From Neonectria sp. B-13 (taxonomy: Eukaryota > Ascomycota > Sordariomycetes > Hypocreales > Nectriaceae): a stretch of 64,000 nucleotides of DNA. The stretch is taken from assembly GCA_002682825.1 (NCBI GenBank), contig NOKP01000020.1:806001-870000 (forward strand), read 5' to 3'. The notes beneath the pieces are model-generated. The model worked only from the letters and a program-made list of their open reading frames with translations, did not search any database and was not told where the DNA came from. The first letter of the stretch is position 1, and every line of letters starts with the position of its first letter. The position numbers and the translations under genes were made by a program. This document shows positions 45,862 through 57,538 of this stretch, piece after piece.

Positions 45862-47592
45862 CTAAGCCCAGGCGCCAACAAGACTCATGGAGAAGGCACC
45901 GAAGAAGACGAGAAGGCAAGCGTAGACTCGCTTCCTGCCACGCAGGACGCGCCAGCTCTCGTCGCTCAGGAAATCCTCCGAGAGCAGCTCGACCAGAGAC
46001 GCATAGGTAAGCAGACCGGCTGAGATGGCATTCATCACGCCCACCACAATGAGGCCCACTTCAGAGCCGGGACTGTAGAGGGTGTGAGTCGCCAGGCCGA
46101 GAGCTTGACCGATGGGAGTCGTGCATCCGTATGCGAGGGCCATGAACCAAGGCTGCATCTTGCCCTGGGGCCACTTGATAGACGCGATTCTAGATCCGAG
46201 AGCAAGACCCTCGAAAGTCTGATGAAAAACAATAGCAATGAGGAGAATAATAAACTCATTGCCAATAGAGACACTAAGAGCCATTCCGATGAAGACGCTG
46301 TGGAACAAGATACCAAGCTCGAGAAGGACGCATTGGAGAAGCTCCTTGCGCTGCTTCTGCTCCGGAGTCAACGTCGGCATCTGCAAACTCTCGACGCTCG
46401 TTTCCTCGATGCTTCGCTTTCGTCGGGACTGGGTGTTATCCTCCTGTTCGTTGGTGTCGTTTCTATTGGTGGGATCACGGCTGTTCAGGGCAGTCAGGCC
46501 CTGGCCAATGCTCGAGGCCCGGCCACGAAGGGGGCCCATATCGCGGACTGGGAGCATGCCAATACTCCCCATACAGCCACCGTGGTTGCTAGCGGAGGTC
46601 TGGTTGTCATCACCGGAGGATGAGGTCAGCTCGGCAGGTTGAATGTGCCGGGACGGGTGAAAGACCATCTCGATAATAGTGACGAAGAAAATCGCCGCAA
46701 GAGCAATGGCACCCGGGATTGCAGGATAATCTTTGGTCCAGAAATCGTTCAAGCACGGATCTCCCAGGGAAATGAAGGCCGTGGGAAGCAAGTGGACGAA
46801 GGCAGTGGCGATGAGAACACCAGTACCAAAGTGGCGTACAGCAAAGAAGAAGCGGTTGGGAATCCTCAGACCAGGGAATTTGACAGCCAGAATGGGAAAC
46901 GCGCAACCGAGTGTGGAAATGAACAAGATGATGAACAAGGCTCCGACATGGAGCGGCGTGTTGTACTCTCCCTTGTCGACACCCCCCGCAGCACAGGAGG
47001 CCCTTTTCCGCAGGGGAGAAGCTTGAACGGCAGGGACAGATTGATGAACTGGAGGCGAAGAGACGGTGACAACAGAGGGAGAGTTCCAATACGAGAGAAG
47101 CGAAGAAACGACAATGACGGAGAGAACCCAGGCGGCCCAGCTCCATACGCGCGAGAGACACGACTGGAGCGTGCCTCGGGAGAGACGATCGTGGCCATCA
47201 CCACCATCGACCGTCTTCAGACGCGAGGACGGTCCTAAGAGAAGAGTAAGTGGATGTTCAAGAGGGAGCATTGTCATGTAAGTTGTAATTGAGAGGTGAA
47301 AGAAGAGAGGTAGCATACCCAGAGAACGGGACAGTCGTCCCGCATCCGCCAACTTGCCCTGGCTGGGCTCGGGAGATCGACTCCCGACTTGATTCTTTTC
47401 ATCGCCAGTCCCTAGCAGGCCTCCGCTACTACCTCCGCTGCCGTCGTCCTGGTCGGCGCCAACATGCTCGCGGAGGTTGGAGATGCCATTGAGATCCTGA
47501 CAAGTGGTGTGGGTGGCGGCCAGGGGCGAGGGGCTCTGGTTCCAGGAGAGATGCCTGAAGACATATTCGTCTGCTTTGGAGAGGCAGATCAT
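45862..47592 (-). CDS. ZIP-family zinc/iron transporter, 548 aa
   Basis: Exons 47592-47319 and 47234-45862; 549 codons with stop. The start chosen is MICLSKADEY; the frame is open to 47706 and an earlier ATG exists. Eight transmembrane segments are seen, with a long variable cytosolic loop between helices 3 and 4 (about 110 residues, with acidic and His/Asn patches). The helix 4-5 metal site is intact: HSVFIGMALSVS and FHQTFEGLALGS. A long hydrophilic N-terminal extension of about 150 residues with an extra hydrophobic segment (WAAWVLSVIVVSSLL) precedes the core. This fits fungal plasma-membrane or organellar ZIP proteins that bring Zn2+ into the cytosol. The 84-nt intron is a multiple of three without stops, so retention would add 28 residues in frame. 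CAAGGT motifs upstream suggest zinc control. Confidence 0.9.
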   Translation of the reverse strand: MICLSKADEYVFRHLSWNQSPSPLAATHTTCQDLNGISNLREHVGADQDDGSGGSSGGLLGTGDEKNQVGSRSPEPSQGKLADAGRLSRSLGMLPLFFHLSITTYMTMLPLEHPLTLLLGPSSRLKTVDGGDGHDRLSRGTLQSCLSRVWSWAAWVLSVIVVSSLLSYWNSPSVVTVSSPPVHQSVPAVQASPLRKRASCAAGGVDKGEYNTPLHVGALFIILFISTLGCAFPILAVKFPGLRIPNRFFFAVRHFGTGVLIATAFVHLLPTAFISLGDPCLNDFWTKDYPAIPGAIALAAIFFVTIIEMVFHPSRHIQPAELTSSSGDDNQTSASNHGGCMGSIGMLPVRDMGPLRGRASSIGQGLTALNSRDPTNRNDTNEQEDNTQSRRKRSIEETSVESLQMPTLTPEQKQRKELLQCVLLELGILFHSVFIGMALSVSIGNEFIILLIAIVFHQTFEGLALGSRIASIKWPQGKMQPWFMALAYGCTTPIGQALGLATHTLYSPGSEVGLIVVGVMNAISAGLLTYASLVELLSEDFLSDESWRVLRGRKRVYACLLVFFGAFSMSLVGAWA

Positions 47593-49579
47593 TGTGGACG
47601 AGGAGTGGTGAGACCGGGGAAAGTGTGAGGCGAGTGAGTGTCCGTTGATGACGATGAAGCGAGGAATGACTGAATGAGTCGTAGCAGGGGCTGCTCTATA
47701 CGACACGAAGCCGAATCGGTGCTGTTTTTGCTGTAGTCGCCGAGTTGAAGCGACAATTACAATGTCAAGTCGGGAGAGGAGCCGTTGAGAGCAGCAACGT
47801 TAGATGACAGAGTTGAGAGTCAAAGCCAAATGAAATGGTAAAAGTTTCAAGATGACCATGATGGACTTTTCGAGAATCGGCTCTGTCTAGGAGCCAAGAC
47901 TAGGAGGCGGGCGGTGCGTGGCCCAAAGGGGTAAGAGTCAGGTTCGGACCACCGCAACCCCGGTTTCGCCCGCGTGACATGGCCACCGCATGCAGCATTG
48001 CAACGGGGAAGGAGCCACGCGCAGAGGCACTGGGTACCTTCCTCCGCATCTCTCCCGCCTTTTTTAGTGTCCTTAGTGGCTGGCGGTGGGCATGAAAAGG
48101 TACAACGGCAGTCGGTACCCTCCCTTAAAGTTCCTTCCATGGCGCCTGCATCTGCACACTTGCCTTCGGGTCCCGATTTTCGTTCGCTCTTACCTAAGGT
48201 ACCCCAAATGCACGCCGCCGGCGGGGGAAACAGGTGGCCCGCAAGGTCGAGGCCCCGGACAGCGTCCGTGTCGGAGCTCCGTTGGAAAGGTTTTTCCCCA
48301 CCTGGTGACCCGGTGGCTAGAGACCGACACCAGATCCCGGGTTCTGCCAAGCCGACGGCTCAACTACCTGTAGCCTATGTAGTATTGGGTACGAAGAGTA
48401 CGTAAATAATTGCTGCTTACGGAGTACACAGTACGGAATTCCAAGTTAAAAGGGCCAAGCCGAGGAGGGGGCGGGAACCCCCCAGTAGCGCTACTGTACG
48501 GGTGATCAAGCACCTTGACGGGTAGGAAGAAGCGTAATCAATCAATTATCTGGGGATGATGGATGCACTGCAGAGAGTCTAGAGACGGCGCACAGGACAT
48601 GCACGAATATCGGACGGCAACGGTCGTGGACGAGAAGAACTACCTGCATGACCTCCTTGCTGGCCTCCATATAATCGGACGGGTTCCGAGATTGAGGCTC
48701 GCCTCAGCCGCCTGCTCCCGCTAGCACGGTATTCATGGGTTGTGCTAGACTCAGCAGTAAGACGAAACGGCGGAGCTGACAGATTCTTACCGTTGGAATT
48801 CGAAATTCGAGCACGGATGTCCCTCGAGCCGTGCTGTCGGTATCTGCCCCGTCTGTCTGAGTCTTGTTCTGGCTGTCTGTTCTGTCTTACTGTTCTGTCT
48901 GTCTGACTGTCTCAGTCTTGAAAGTCTACTCCGTCCGTCTCACACCGTGCAAGCTGTTTCTCTCGGTGTGGTGGCTTGGCGGGAACAGTGGACAAATCAA
49001 AGATTCTCGACCTGTGCCACCACACCGGGGAGAGGCAGATCCGGCGCCACCTGTCAAGGAAGCATCTGCAAGGCGCAGCAGCAAAGCAAAAACAGCCAGC
49101 TTTTTAACTTTTAAGCGTAATCCTTGTTTCTTGTCGGTGTGCTGCACTACTCCGTACAGTACGTACCGTATCTCGGAGAGACCCCCCCACCTTATCAAGG
49201 TCGACCAGGTCACTAATCAGAAGCCGATTTCCCAATCTCGACAGCTCGCCGAGAAGGGCGGGGTGATTGATGTTGTGATTGCACGCGGACCTGACATCAT
49301 CAGCGCTTCATTGCTTCATCATGCCGCGAGACCCGTTGCCAGCGGGTTTCGTTTGTCGATGGAGCCGTAGTCGGTAGCTTAAATCATTCGATTGCTGGGT
49401 CTAGAATGAAAATTGGAACAATTGTCGTGTTTTAAAAGCTGCGAGGTTTCCCAGTCCTGTTTCGTTTCTGTATCTGTGCAGCTCTGTTGTTCCCCGCCGA
49501 TAACTGACTGCGTGCCCCTCCACCACATTGTGAGACTCTGACAACTCTACGTCAACAACACCACAAAGATCGCTCTACA
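47593..49579. promoter_or_regulatory. 2-kb divergent promoter ZIP transporter / thioredoxin-fold gene
   Basis: No supported gene. It contains CAAGGT-type hexamers (the core bound by ZafA/Zap1-type zinc regulators in Aspergillus) at 48242-48247, 48512-48517 (reverse) and 49196-49201. The last is part of the dyad ACCTT-ATC-AAGGT (49189-49201). A CTGT-rich repeat is listed separately. Confidence 0.45.
48851..48912. repeat. CTGT-rich imperfect microsatellite
   Basis: Irregular tandem CTGT/TCTG units (gtctgtctga, ctgtctgttctgtctt, ctgtctgtctgactgtct). Confidence 0.75.
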
Positions 49580-50230
49580 ATGGCTCTCCCTCCCAAGTTC
49601 GCCGGACACAAGTTCGAGTTCACGGCCCCTCCCCCGTCCCTCTCGGCCGTCCCCCACACCACACACACGCTCGAGATCTACCTCGACTACTGCTGCCCGT
49701 TCTCGGCCAAGATCTTCCGCACCCTGACCAAGGCCGTGGTGCCGGCCGTCAAGGCCAACCCGCAGTGGGCGTCCAGCCTCGCGCTGATCTTCCGGCAGCA
49801 GATCCAGCCGTGGCACCCGTCGTCGACGCTGATGCACGAGGCCGCGCTGGCCGTCTTGCGCCTGCGGCCGGAGCTCTTCTGGCCCTTTAGCGCGGTGCTG
49901 TTCGACGAGCAGGCCGCCTTCTTCGACACCAACGTCGTCAACGAGACGCGCAACGACACGTACCGCCGCCTCGCCAAGGTGGCCGCCAAGGCCGGCGTCG
50001 ACGAGGAGGACGTCTACCGCCTGCTGGTCATCCCCGACAAGCCGGGTGAGGACGGAGCGCTGAATGCGGGGAACCAGGTCACCGCCGATGTCAAGACCGT
50101 CACCAAGATGAACCGTCTCATTGGCGTTCACGTCACGCCCACCGTTGTGTATGACGGTGTTGTTCAGGACATAAGCTCGGGATGGACCATTGAGCAATGG
50201 TCCGAGTGGCTCACCAAGAACGTTGTCTAG
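49580..50230 (+). CDS. Thioredoxin-fold (DSBA-like) protein, 216 aa
   Basis: A single exon with a start in ctctacaATGGCT. After a short N-terminal segment the chain reads LEIYLDYCCPFSAKIFRTL, the first beta strand and active-site helix of a DSBA/2-hydroxychromene isomerase-type thioredoxin fold. The usual C-x-x-C is reduced to Cys-Cys-Pro-Phe-Ser, so the second cysteine is missing and dithiol chemistry is doubtful. A helical insertion follows, then GVHVTPTVVYDGVVQDISSGW with the conserved cis-Pro turn (VTPT) and the closing helix. It is probably a cytosolic oxidoreductase or GST-kappa-like protein. Codon use is strongly GC3-biased, suggesting good expression. Confidence 0.85.
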   Translation: MALPPKFAGHKFEFTAPPPSLSAVPHTTHTLEIYLDYCCPFSAKIFRTLTKAVVPAVKANPQWASSLALIFRQQIQPWHPSSTLMHEAALAVLRLRPELFWPFSAVLFDEQAAFFDTNVVNETRNDTYRRLAKVAAKAGVDEEDVYRLLVIPDKPGEDGALNAGNQVTADVKTVTKMNRLIGVHVTPTVVYDGVVQDISSGWTIEQWSEWLTKNVV

Positions 50231-50517
50231 AGAATATGTCTACGCTACGGTTTAAATATTAAAAGGCAAATTAATTTCAATTGGCATGAAGTTAATGGAT
50301 GAACGAGTAGGTGAATGCCCAGATACTCAAAGCATAGTTGTTGTAAAGGCGGGGGGTGTAAGTCTCCAGGTACTGCGTGCCAATTAGAACCCCTCACACA
50401 TGGCCAACACGTCCCACCAAGCCCTTCGCCGCGTCTATCACGACTTTTTTCAGCATCACATCCAGACATCGCTTCACCCTCGCTTCACCCCCGCCAACTA
50501 ACCTCAACTCGCCCGCG

Positions 50518-51515
50518 ATGCTCCAATTCCGAGCCGTACTCCCCCGGCTCCGGCCAACCCAATTGACCCCTGTGTCCCCCCTGGCGTCCGTCTCCCGCAT
50601 CCTCCGCTGCTCCCTGCAGAAATCTCTCCAGCACCAGCCCCGGCGATGCTATGCGCTGCAGGTGCCCAAGAAGCCCTCCCGGGTCGAGGAGGAGCTCAAG
50701 AGGCAGGCTAGGGCGGCTGCGAAAAGCGGAAAGGAATACGGTATGAGGTGCTCTATAGCTGTCGTGAATTGATCGTGGAAGCTGACTCGCCTTGGTAGCG
50801 ATTCCTGAGCGGTTGATCATCTATCACGCCGGCACCGGGCGCACTACGTTCCTGGCCATGGTCAAGGTCACGACACTGTTTCTCGGCGCTTTTTTCTGCT
50901 TTGTCGTTGCGCCGGGATATGTCAAGGCTGAGAAGCCGGTGTGGGAAACGGCTGGCAGTATGTTCTCTCCAACCCGTCTCTCACCTTTGCTCTCAACCTC
51001 ACTCTCAGCCTCATCCACACCCTCTCCCTCATATCAGTGAGTACTCTGTACGCTAACACCTCTTCACAGTCGCCCTCTGCGGCATCATCCCCATCTTCTT
51101 CGTCGCCGCCGTCACCTCCCCCTTCGTCACCCACATTCACATCCACCTGCCCGCCTACGCCCGCGCCTCGCAGCCCATCCTCGAGCGCTTCGTCCGCACC
51201 CTGCCGCCCACCACCCAGCTCACCCTCACCACCATGAGCGCCATCGCCAAGCCCCGCTACAGCTCCCTGCAGGCCGGCGACCTCGCCCCCGCCCGCCGCC
51301 GCTTCGGCCTCGTCAACTACGTCCGCGACACCGCCGCCGAGAACGCCCGCCGCAGCTGGTACATGTTCCGCGCCGTCGGCAAGTTCTATGTCCAGGAGAA
51401 GGGCCCCGTCCGAAGGGTTCGCTACGAGACGAAGAAGGACAAGGTTGATCGCTGGATCTGGGATGCCGTCAAGGAGAGGATCGACAAGAGGGGCCTGCCA
51501 TCAACATCGGCATAG
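50518..51515 (+). CDS. Mitochondrial TMEM70/TMEM186-like membrane protein, 275 aa
   Basis: Exons 50518-50740, 50799-50957 and 51070-51515; 276 codons with stop. The N-terminus is rich in Arg, Ser and Leu with no acidic residue for the first ~50 positions, a clear mitochondrial presequence ending near RRCYALQ. Then RLIIYHAGTGRTTFLAMVKVTTLF and VALCGIIPIFFVAAVTSPFVTHIHIHLP form the two-helix hairpin, with the strand around it, typical of the TMEM70/TMEM186/TMEM223 group in the inner membrane, which helps assemble respiratory complexes. The C-terminal tail is basic. The precise subgroup cannot be decided from this reading. Confidence 0.8.
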
Positions 51516-51666
51516 ATCCAAACTAGGCCGGCCCTGTGTACAACACCGCGTCCATTCTAACCTGTCTGTTCTGACAATATTCGTTTCACTTTCAACCAAC
51601 TTATGTTCAACTACGCATCCAACATCTCATCTCACTCTTCCAAACCGAAGAACCTCACACCCACCA

Positions 51667-53332
51667 TCAAGTGGCCACTACGGCGTACCAGATCATCCCC
51701 ATAACACCGCCGAGACCAATCGCAAACGGCGGGCTCACCCCCATCCACATCCCCCCAAAGAAGCTCGTCGCCGTCGTCACCACCCACCACGGCTCGACGG
51801 CCAGGCTCGTCCCGTTGCGGTATCCCTCATCAATGTACCCAATCTGCCACAGCCGGTATACGGCCGTGTAGATCAGCCCGACGGCCGCCGCGTTCAAGCC
51901 CCTCAGCGCGGCCTTGACCCATCGCCACCCGCGGATCGCGCTCCACATCTCCATCGTCCCGTGAACCAGCACCAAGCCCGGCGCGAAGATTCCCACGAAC
52001 CCGAGCACCGCCCCGGCCGCGGAGCTGTGCCCACCGTTGATGGCCGTCAAGCTGCCCAGGTACACGGCGAAGTTGAAGTTGGGTCCCGGAAACGCCTGGA
52101 TTATCGCTAGCCCGATGAGGAAGTCTCGCGGGCTCACCCAGCCCTCCGTCACGATGTACTCGCGCAGCAGCGGGATCACCACCGGGCCGCCGCCGAAGAT
52201 GATGGTCCCAGCTAGGTACATGTTGGCGAAGAGGCTGTAGAGGAGCGGCAGGTCGGGCAGGACTCCGCGGAGAACCATGATGAGCAGAAAACTCGCGAAG
52301 AAGCCGGCGATGATGGCTACACCAAGCTTCCACGACATGGTGTTGAGACGTCGGTCCGGTGGGATGACACGGGGTTCGTCTTGGGCGGATATCACGGTAT
52401 CGTCTTGTGTAGCCCGTTGTGTCTCCCTATCGGACCCGTGGCTCTTGTGCGACGCCGAGCTATCCTGTGCCTCAGTCGACGGCCCGGCCACCGTAGGCTC
52501 CCTAGTCGACATCTCAATAGCCGTCTCCTCCTCCACCGTCGCCCTCCGCCGCCTCACCAAGGCCAGCGCCTTGTTCACGGGGCCGTGCAGCCAGCGATAA
52601 TCATGCACCACCGTAGCCAGCCCAGAGAGCGCCATCAGCAGCGGGAAGTACCACAGCGCGTTGTACATCAGCCCAGCCGCGGCGCTCAGGAAGACGAGGA
52701 TGCGCGTGATGCGGTCCGTGATGGCCTTCTCTGAGAGCTGCACCGCCGCGAGCACAATGATACCCACTGTCGAGGCGTTGAGGCCGGACAGCAGGGCGTA
52801 GACCTGGCGCGGGAGCGTTTCGCCGATGGAGGATACGCCGATGGACAGGCCGTACATGCCAATGGCACCGGGAAGGCTAGTCTTCAAGTTTAGTTTGGTA
52901 CAAGGCGGTGAATTGCGAAGAGTATATATACCTCCAGATGAAGAAGCCCAGCACCGCAGAGAGGAAGCCATCGTGGATGAGGTTGATGCAATAGTGCATC
53001 TTGGTGCTCGCCGGCCCGGAGACGGCCTGGCACACGCTGAAAAGCTCTTGATACTATTTCCATTGCTGAATTAGTAGCCATTTTTGCATCTATGACAGCG
53101 GCAACTCACCACCTGTTCATCCAGCCACTGCAATCGGACAGCAAACTTGTCATAGAACTACGCGACTTCAGTCAACAAACGTGCTCATCCAAGAACCACG
53201 ATAGCGGCATCATACAATCTTAAAGTGCACCGGCGGCCCGCCAAACGACGTGAAGCCCATGTGCCAGTTCTGCCGCACCGTGCTCCCGAGCCTCTCGCCG
53301 GGGATGCACCCGCGGTCTGTTCTCATAACCAT
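51667..53332 (-). CDS. Chromate transporter (CHR family), two-domain form, 498 aa
   Basis: Exons 53332-53216, 53157-53110, 53053-52932 and 52876-51667; 499 codons with stop. Both halves of a long-chain CHR protein are present. The first half has FTSFGGPPVHF, then QWLDEQ, then SGPASTKMHY and LPGAIGMYGL. The second half repeats the pattern as GTIIFGGGPVVIPLLREY, VSPRDFLIGLAIIQAFPGPNFNFAVYLG. In the second half the FPGPN motif is canonical. About ten hydrophobic helices are seen, with an acidic/Ser-rich cytosolic linker between halves. In Neurospora CHR-1 takes up chromate and causes sensitivity, whereas bacterial ChrA exports it, so direction cannot be assumed. Exon 2 is only 48 nt. Confidence 0.9.
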
Positions 53333-54450
53333 TTGGCCAAGAATCGGTAGTGCTTAAGGTAGATGGAAATATGGTCGAAGAGAAAACAAATGGTGACGGA
53401 GAAGCAGAGCAAAAACCCAACGGTAAAGACGTGGGAACACCGGAAAAATAGGCCATCTAATCACCGCCGTCTTTTTAGCTTGCTACTCCAGGAACAGTTC
53501 ACCGACGCACGTGGGTGGGGGACTCTGCGATCTCTACGGATACTGTGGGGGAGCAGAAGACGAAGTGCGTGGCGTATTGGCGTCATCGCTTAATTCAAGC
53601 TTAATAATAAGTGCCAAGACGCCCACACGCGACCAAGGCGGAGCCAGCAGGTAAGATACGAGGTATGTACATGTCACCAACAAAGCATTACGCCTCCCAC
53701 AAAGCAATGCTAATTCAACCTCATTCGTCCTCCCCTTTTCTTTCCTCTTCGCAACCCTTATCCATCCTCTCTAGGGCCAGGTGCGTACTGTTGTTCAACA
53801 ACTTCTGCCGAAACATCACGTCAAGATAGCGAAATCAGAGCAGACAGAACGAAGTGGTTATTATGCAAGACCCCTCGAAAAGCAGGACGCCAAACATGCA
53901 CTCCACCGTATTTGCTGCCAACGCCTCCATGGCAACTACTCAAATAGTTCCGACCAGGGCAACGGCAGGGTTTGCCTCGTATTGCCCTGCCTACCGACCA
54001 AATCAATGCCTGCGTATAGTAATACATCCATCCCATCCAAAGACAAATACTCCAAGCCGCAGTTGCAAGCCCAAACAAAACGCCCTCGGTCGTAGCTCGT
54101 ATCATGTTTTCTTTTCAACCATCCTCTAGCCGCCGCCTTCCTTCAGCTGCACTCCTCTCGTCTCCTTGTGACTGCTCTCGACTTGCCAAAGCCAGCCAAC
54201 TGCACAATGCAGCCACCGTAGAAGTTCTCTTGAAACACGTACCCCACAACTTGCTTGCTGACTCAACGTCACTCAACGCCATAAGACAGACATTAGACCA
54301 TGACATGCACCGACCAAAATGGTCCATCCCCCGAGGCTAACCTCGTCCGTATTGCGCCTAGGTGACGGGCTAAAGTCAACCACATTTGACGCTCTAGCAT
54401 TGTCCCACAATCCAGAATCGTTAATAGTCCAAGAGCTGATTTCTTGAAAC
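53333..54450. other. Intergenic, nothing supported
   Basis: About 1.1 kb between the start of the chromate transporter and the stop of the next gene, both on the minus strand. Short ORFs on both strands overlap and lack features. Confidence 0.55.
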
Positions 54451-57400
54451 TCAGTGGCGTTTCATTACCGGTCCACTGTCGTAGTCCCAAGCCCGCTTGA
54501 GACCACCCTCGTAGACACTGGCAACAGACTCCTGCCACATGGCCGGAGTCACAAAGCTTGTCACGGGAGCCGCCGAATACTGTGAGGGCGAAAGCTGTTG
54601 TGAGCCCGCCGGCAGGGAAGCATGTACAGCCTGGATATCCTGGAGCGTCGAAACCTCGGTGGCACCTGCCGACGACGCAACGTTTAGAGAGCTGGCTTGG
54701 GAAGGGGTTGAGCTGGGCTGTGTGTGGGCGGGCGTACCAAATGTCGTGTTCCATTGTCTAAAAGCTTGTTAGCAACGAAGTGAGCCAAACACGAACGGCT
54801 TGCGCATAATAATCTGAAGAAGGCAACTTACTCAAAGATCCGTGAAGGGTTCCACCCAGGCTGGTCCGAAAGTGGCATGCTCTGTGCCATGCCCGGGCCC
54901 TGGGTTCCTTGCGACATCATAACGAGTGACTGTACAGCTGGGGAGTCACTCTTTCTGTCCACAGGGCCGGCGGATATGGGAGGTGTTATGGGGTGGCTAG
55001 TATAACTGACTTGTTGAGCATTATGTGTGTCCAAAGCTTGGTCCATGGATCCTGTCCGATGAACTGCTGGTCGATATCCCTGGGACCCTTGCGGCGGGCT
55101 TGAATGGCTGGATGGGTGAGGGCTCCCGTAGGGGAAACTGGGCTTCAAGACGAATGACTTTCGTGGATCGGCTGAGAAGGCTTCTCGGAGAGCATTGATC
55201 TGCTTTTCCAGCTCGGGCATCGACCAGGCATCCATGACCTTCTCAAGAGTCCTCATGTGTCGAGTGAAAAATTCGCGAGCATCACTGTTAAAGTCGGGAT
55301 CGGGGGAAACGATGGCCACCTAAAATACACAGGTCAGATGCGCGTGATTATCCGTACAAAGGAAATATCCTACCAGGTGAATGACAATGCAGGATAAACC
55401 AGCATAGACGACAAAGCTAAAGCCCCGCTGCATGCATTGAAGACCGCTGATGCCAAATGTGGTGACTGTGGCTTCCTGCAGGCGACAGAGAGCCTTGGCT
55501 GAGTTGTAGCAGATCATCATGTGATGTTTCCATTGCCCATCAGGCGCGTTTGGATCCAAGAAAGATAACTGTGGTCGATGAAAGAGGATCAGACTGAGGT
55601 AGTAGTAGGCGTGCATATTTCCGAGAAAGTGAGACGGGACCCATGGAGGGGAACCATCGGGTGGGAATGATATCGATAGGTCTGCGGGCAGCTCTGCCAA
55701 CCATGAAGTAAATGATTGGTCCATCTGCTGGAATTCAGGGTCGAGTCCCCAGTCTTTGCGCCTTCTGAGCCGAGCGTATACTTTGCTCATCTTGCTGATG
55801 TTTCGTACTACTCGGGCGAAGTACGTGAAAACCCGACACACGTGGAACTCACTGTCTTCGCACGTAGGGATAGGTCTTGGGATACTAAAATCGACGGACT
55901 CGACGTCGACTGATAGGTCATGTCGGCCTTTTGGAGTGTTAGCCGTTTGGCGTGAAGTTGAGGAGTGGTAGGGAAACGTACCTTGGGGGGCTCCGACCAT
56001 GACTTCGCATACAAAGACAACTTGCCAGATCCGGGTTCGAAGTAGACACTCTTCTGCGTTGTACTCGCAAGGTCTACCTGCTTCGTGGTCTTCATAATGC
56101 TCATCCAAGCCCAGGTCTTTTCCAATTTGAACGCACTGCACAACCGTCATCCAGGAACGATAATAGTATCCCCGTTTCGGCGCTGCCTCCCGAGCCTTGA
56201 GGATCATCAACAGAGCTTGAAGAGTGCTCAATCGAGGGATGTCCATGAATGAATCCGCGTGTCCTGTCAAAATAAGCAGGTGTAATTAGAGATCGAACAG
56301 AAGCCATCAGACTTACGAGTAGCAAGAGCGAGCCACTGCTGGCCCTCCGTCGGGTCCTCGGCTAACCGGCCGCCAATGGCGAACAAGGCTTCCAGAATTA
56401 ATGGGGATATCGCGCTTCTGTCCGTATTCCATTGTTGGTAGAACATTGTCTTGCACAGGACGGGTACGTATGAGTGAACGTGGGTGAAGTAAAGATCGAA
56501 GTAGTGGAGCGCCGTCTCGTCATCCGGCATCAGCTCTGGCGGTATGCGAATCTTTAGACCAGGGGCAGGCATCATGGGCGGCAGAGCGCTTCTGTAGTCA
56601 TCCGAATCCTCAATGGCTGGCTCTTCTTCTCTCCGGAAAGATGCCTTGTTCCTTAAGTACGGTGCTGCCAAAGGTGGTTAGTCGGGACTAGAGCTACAGC
56701 CAAAAATACCGACGTATCTTACCTGTTCCTGCTTCGTTCACCTTCAGAGTCCCAAGCAAGTCGGCGAGATCCTGATGCTGATATTCGCCTGGGGAAGAAT
56801 ATGCTTCAGGGGAGGAATCCTGGCGGTGCGGGTGATGCTGTTGCTGCATTGGCGGTGTGGGAAACACGTTTTGAGGGGCATATGAGTGATCAATCATCGA
56901 TACGGGAGGCTGAACAGCAGCGTATGCCATGCCGCCTTGCTGCTGAGTCGTGTCATAGGGGACGGTTTGGTACGCGCCGGAGTTTGCGTCGTGATATGGT
57001 TGCTGCGCTGCGTACATGGTGGGGCCGGGTGGCTTATTGCCCGTGTGTAGGACCTGTTGCTGCATGGACATCTGCTGGAAGTGATCGGAAGGGTTCATCT
57101 GGGGTTGGTCATAAGTCGAGTCAGTGGCTCCGTCATAGCCATTCGGGCGCACGCAGTGCAGCTTGAGTCTGATGCAGGCGGAACATGGCCATGTGTTGGT
57201 GGTGGCAGCGTCGCATTTGATCTTGCGCCTCCGGCAACCCTCGCAGGCTCTCATAACTAGAGGGAAGTGGTCAGTCAAGGGGGGGTATGCAAACAGGGCT
57301 GGTGGATTGATCGTGTCGTACCCTTCAACCGCTTGTGGCGGTTGTGCTCGTCGACGAAGACATAGTCTACGATGAGGGGTCAGTGACAGAGTTCACAATG

Positions 57401-57538
57401 AGGCGGGGTCCAAATCGCGGAGGGCGGCGCACTCTTCTGAGTCTCGCGCTGAGCATACTGCTGGGGCGCAAAGGAGAAGGAATTCATCTGGGAGTTTTGT
57501 GGTAGGATGCGACGGACGGAGGCATCGTTTTCGGACAT
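54451..57538 (-). CDS. Zn2Cys6 transcription factor, fungal_trans type, 887 aa
   Basis: Eight exons: 57538-57433, 57366-57322, 57256-56723, 56664-56317, 56263-55982, 55927-55374, 55319-54832 and 54757-54451; 888 codons with stop. The zinc cluster runs from Cys55 to Cys85 (RACEGCRRRKIKC, WPCSACIRLKLHC; C-x2-C-x6-C-x9-C-x2-C-x6-C), preceded by the unusual VFVDEHNRHKRLK segment. A Gln/Pro-rich stretch of about 130 residues follows, suited to activation. The fungal_trans dimerisation/regulatory domain starts around LKIRIPPELMPDDETALHYFDLYF. The C-terminus ends in a conserved-looking WQESVASVYEGGLKRAWDYD motif. The size resembles broad metabolic regulators, but I cannot assign an orthologue. The exon 1 donor (AGTGCGCC) is weak, and the junction rests on frame and sequence sense. 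Confidence 0.88.
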
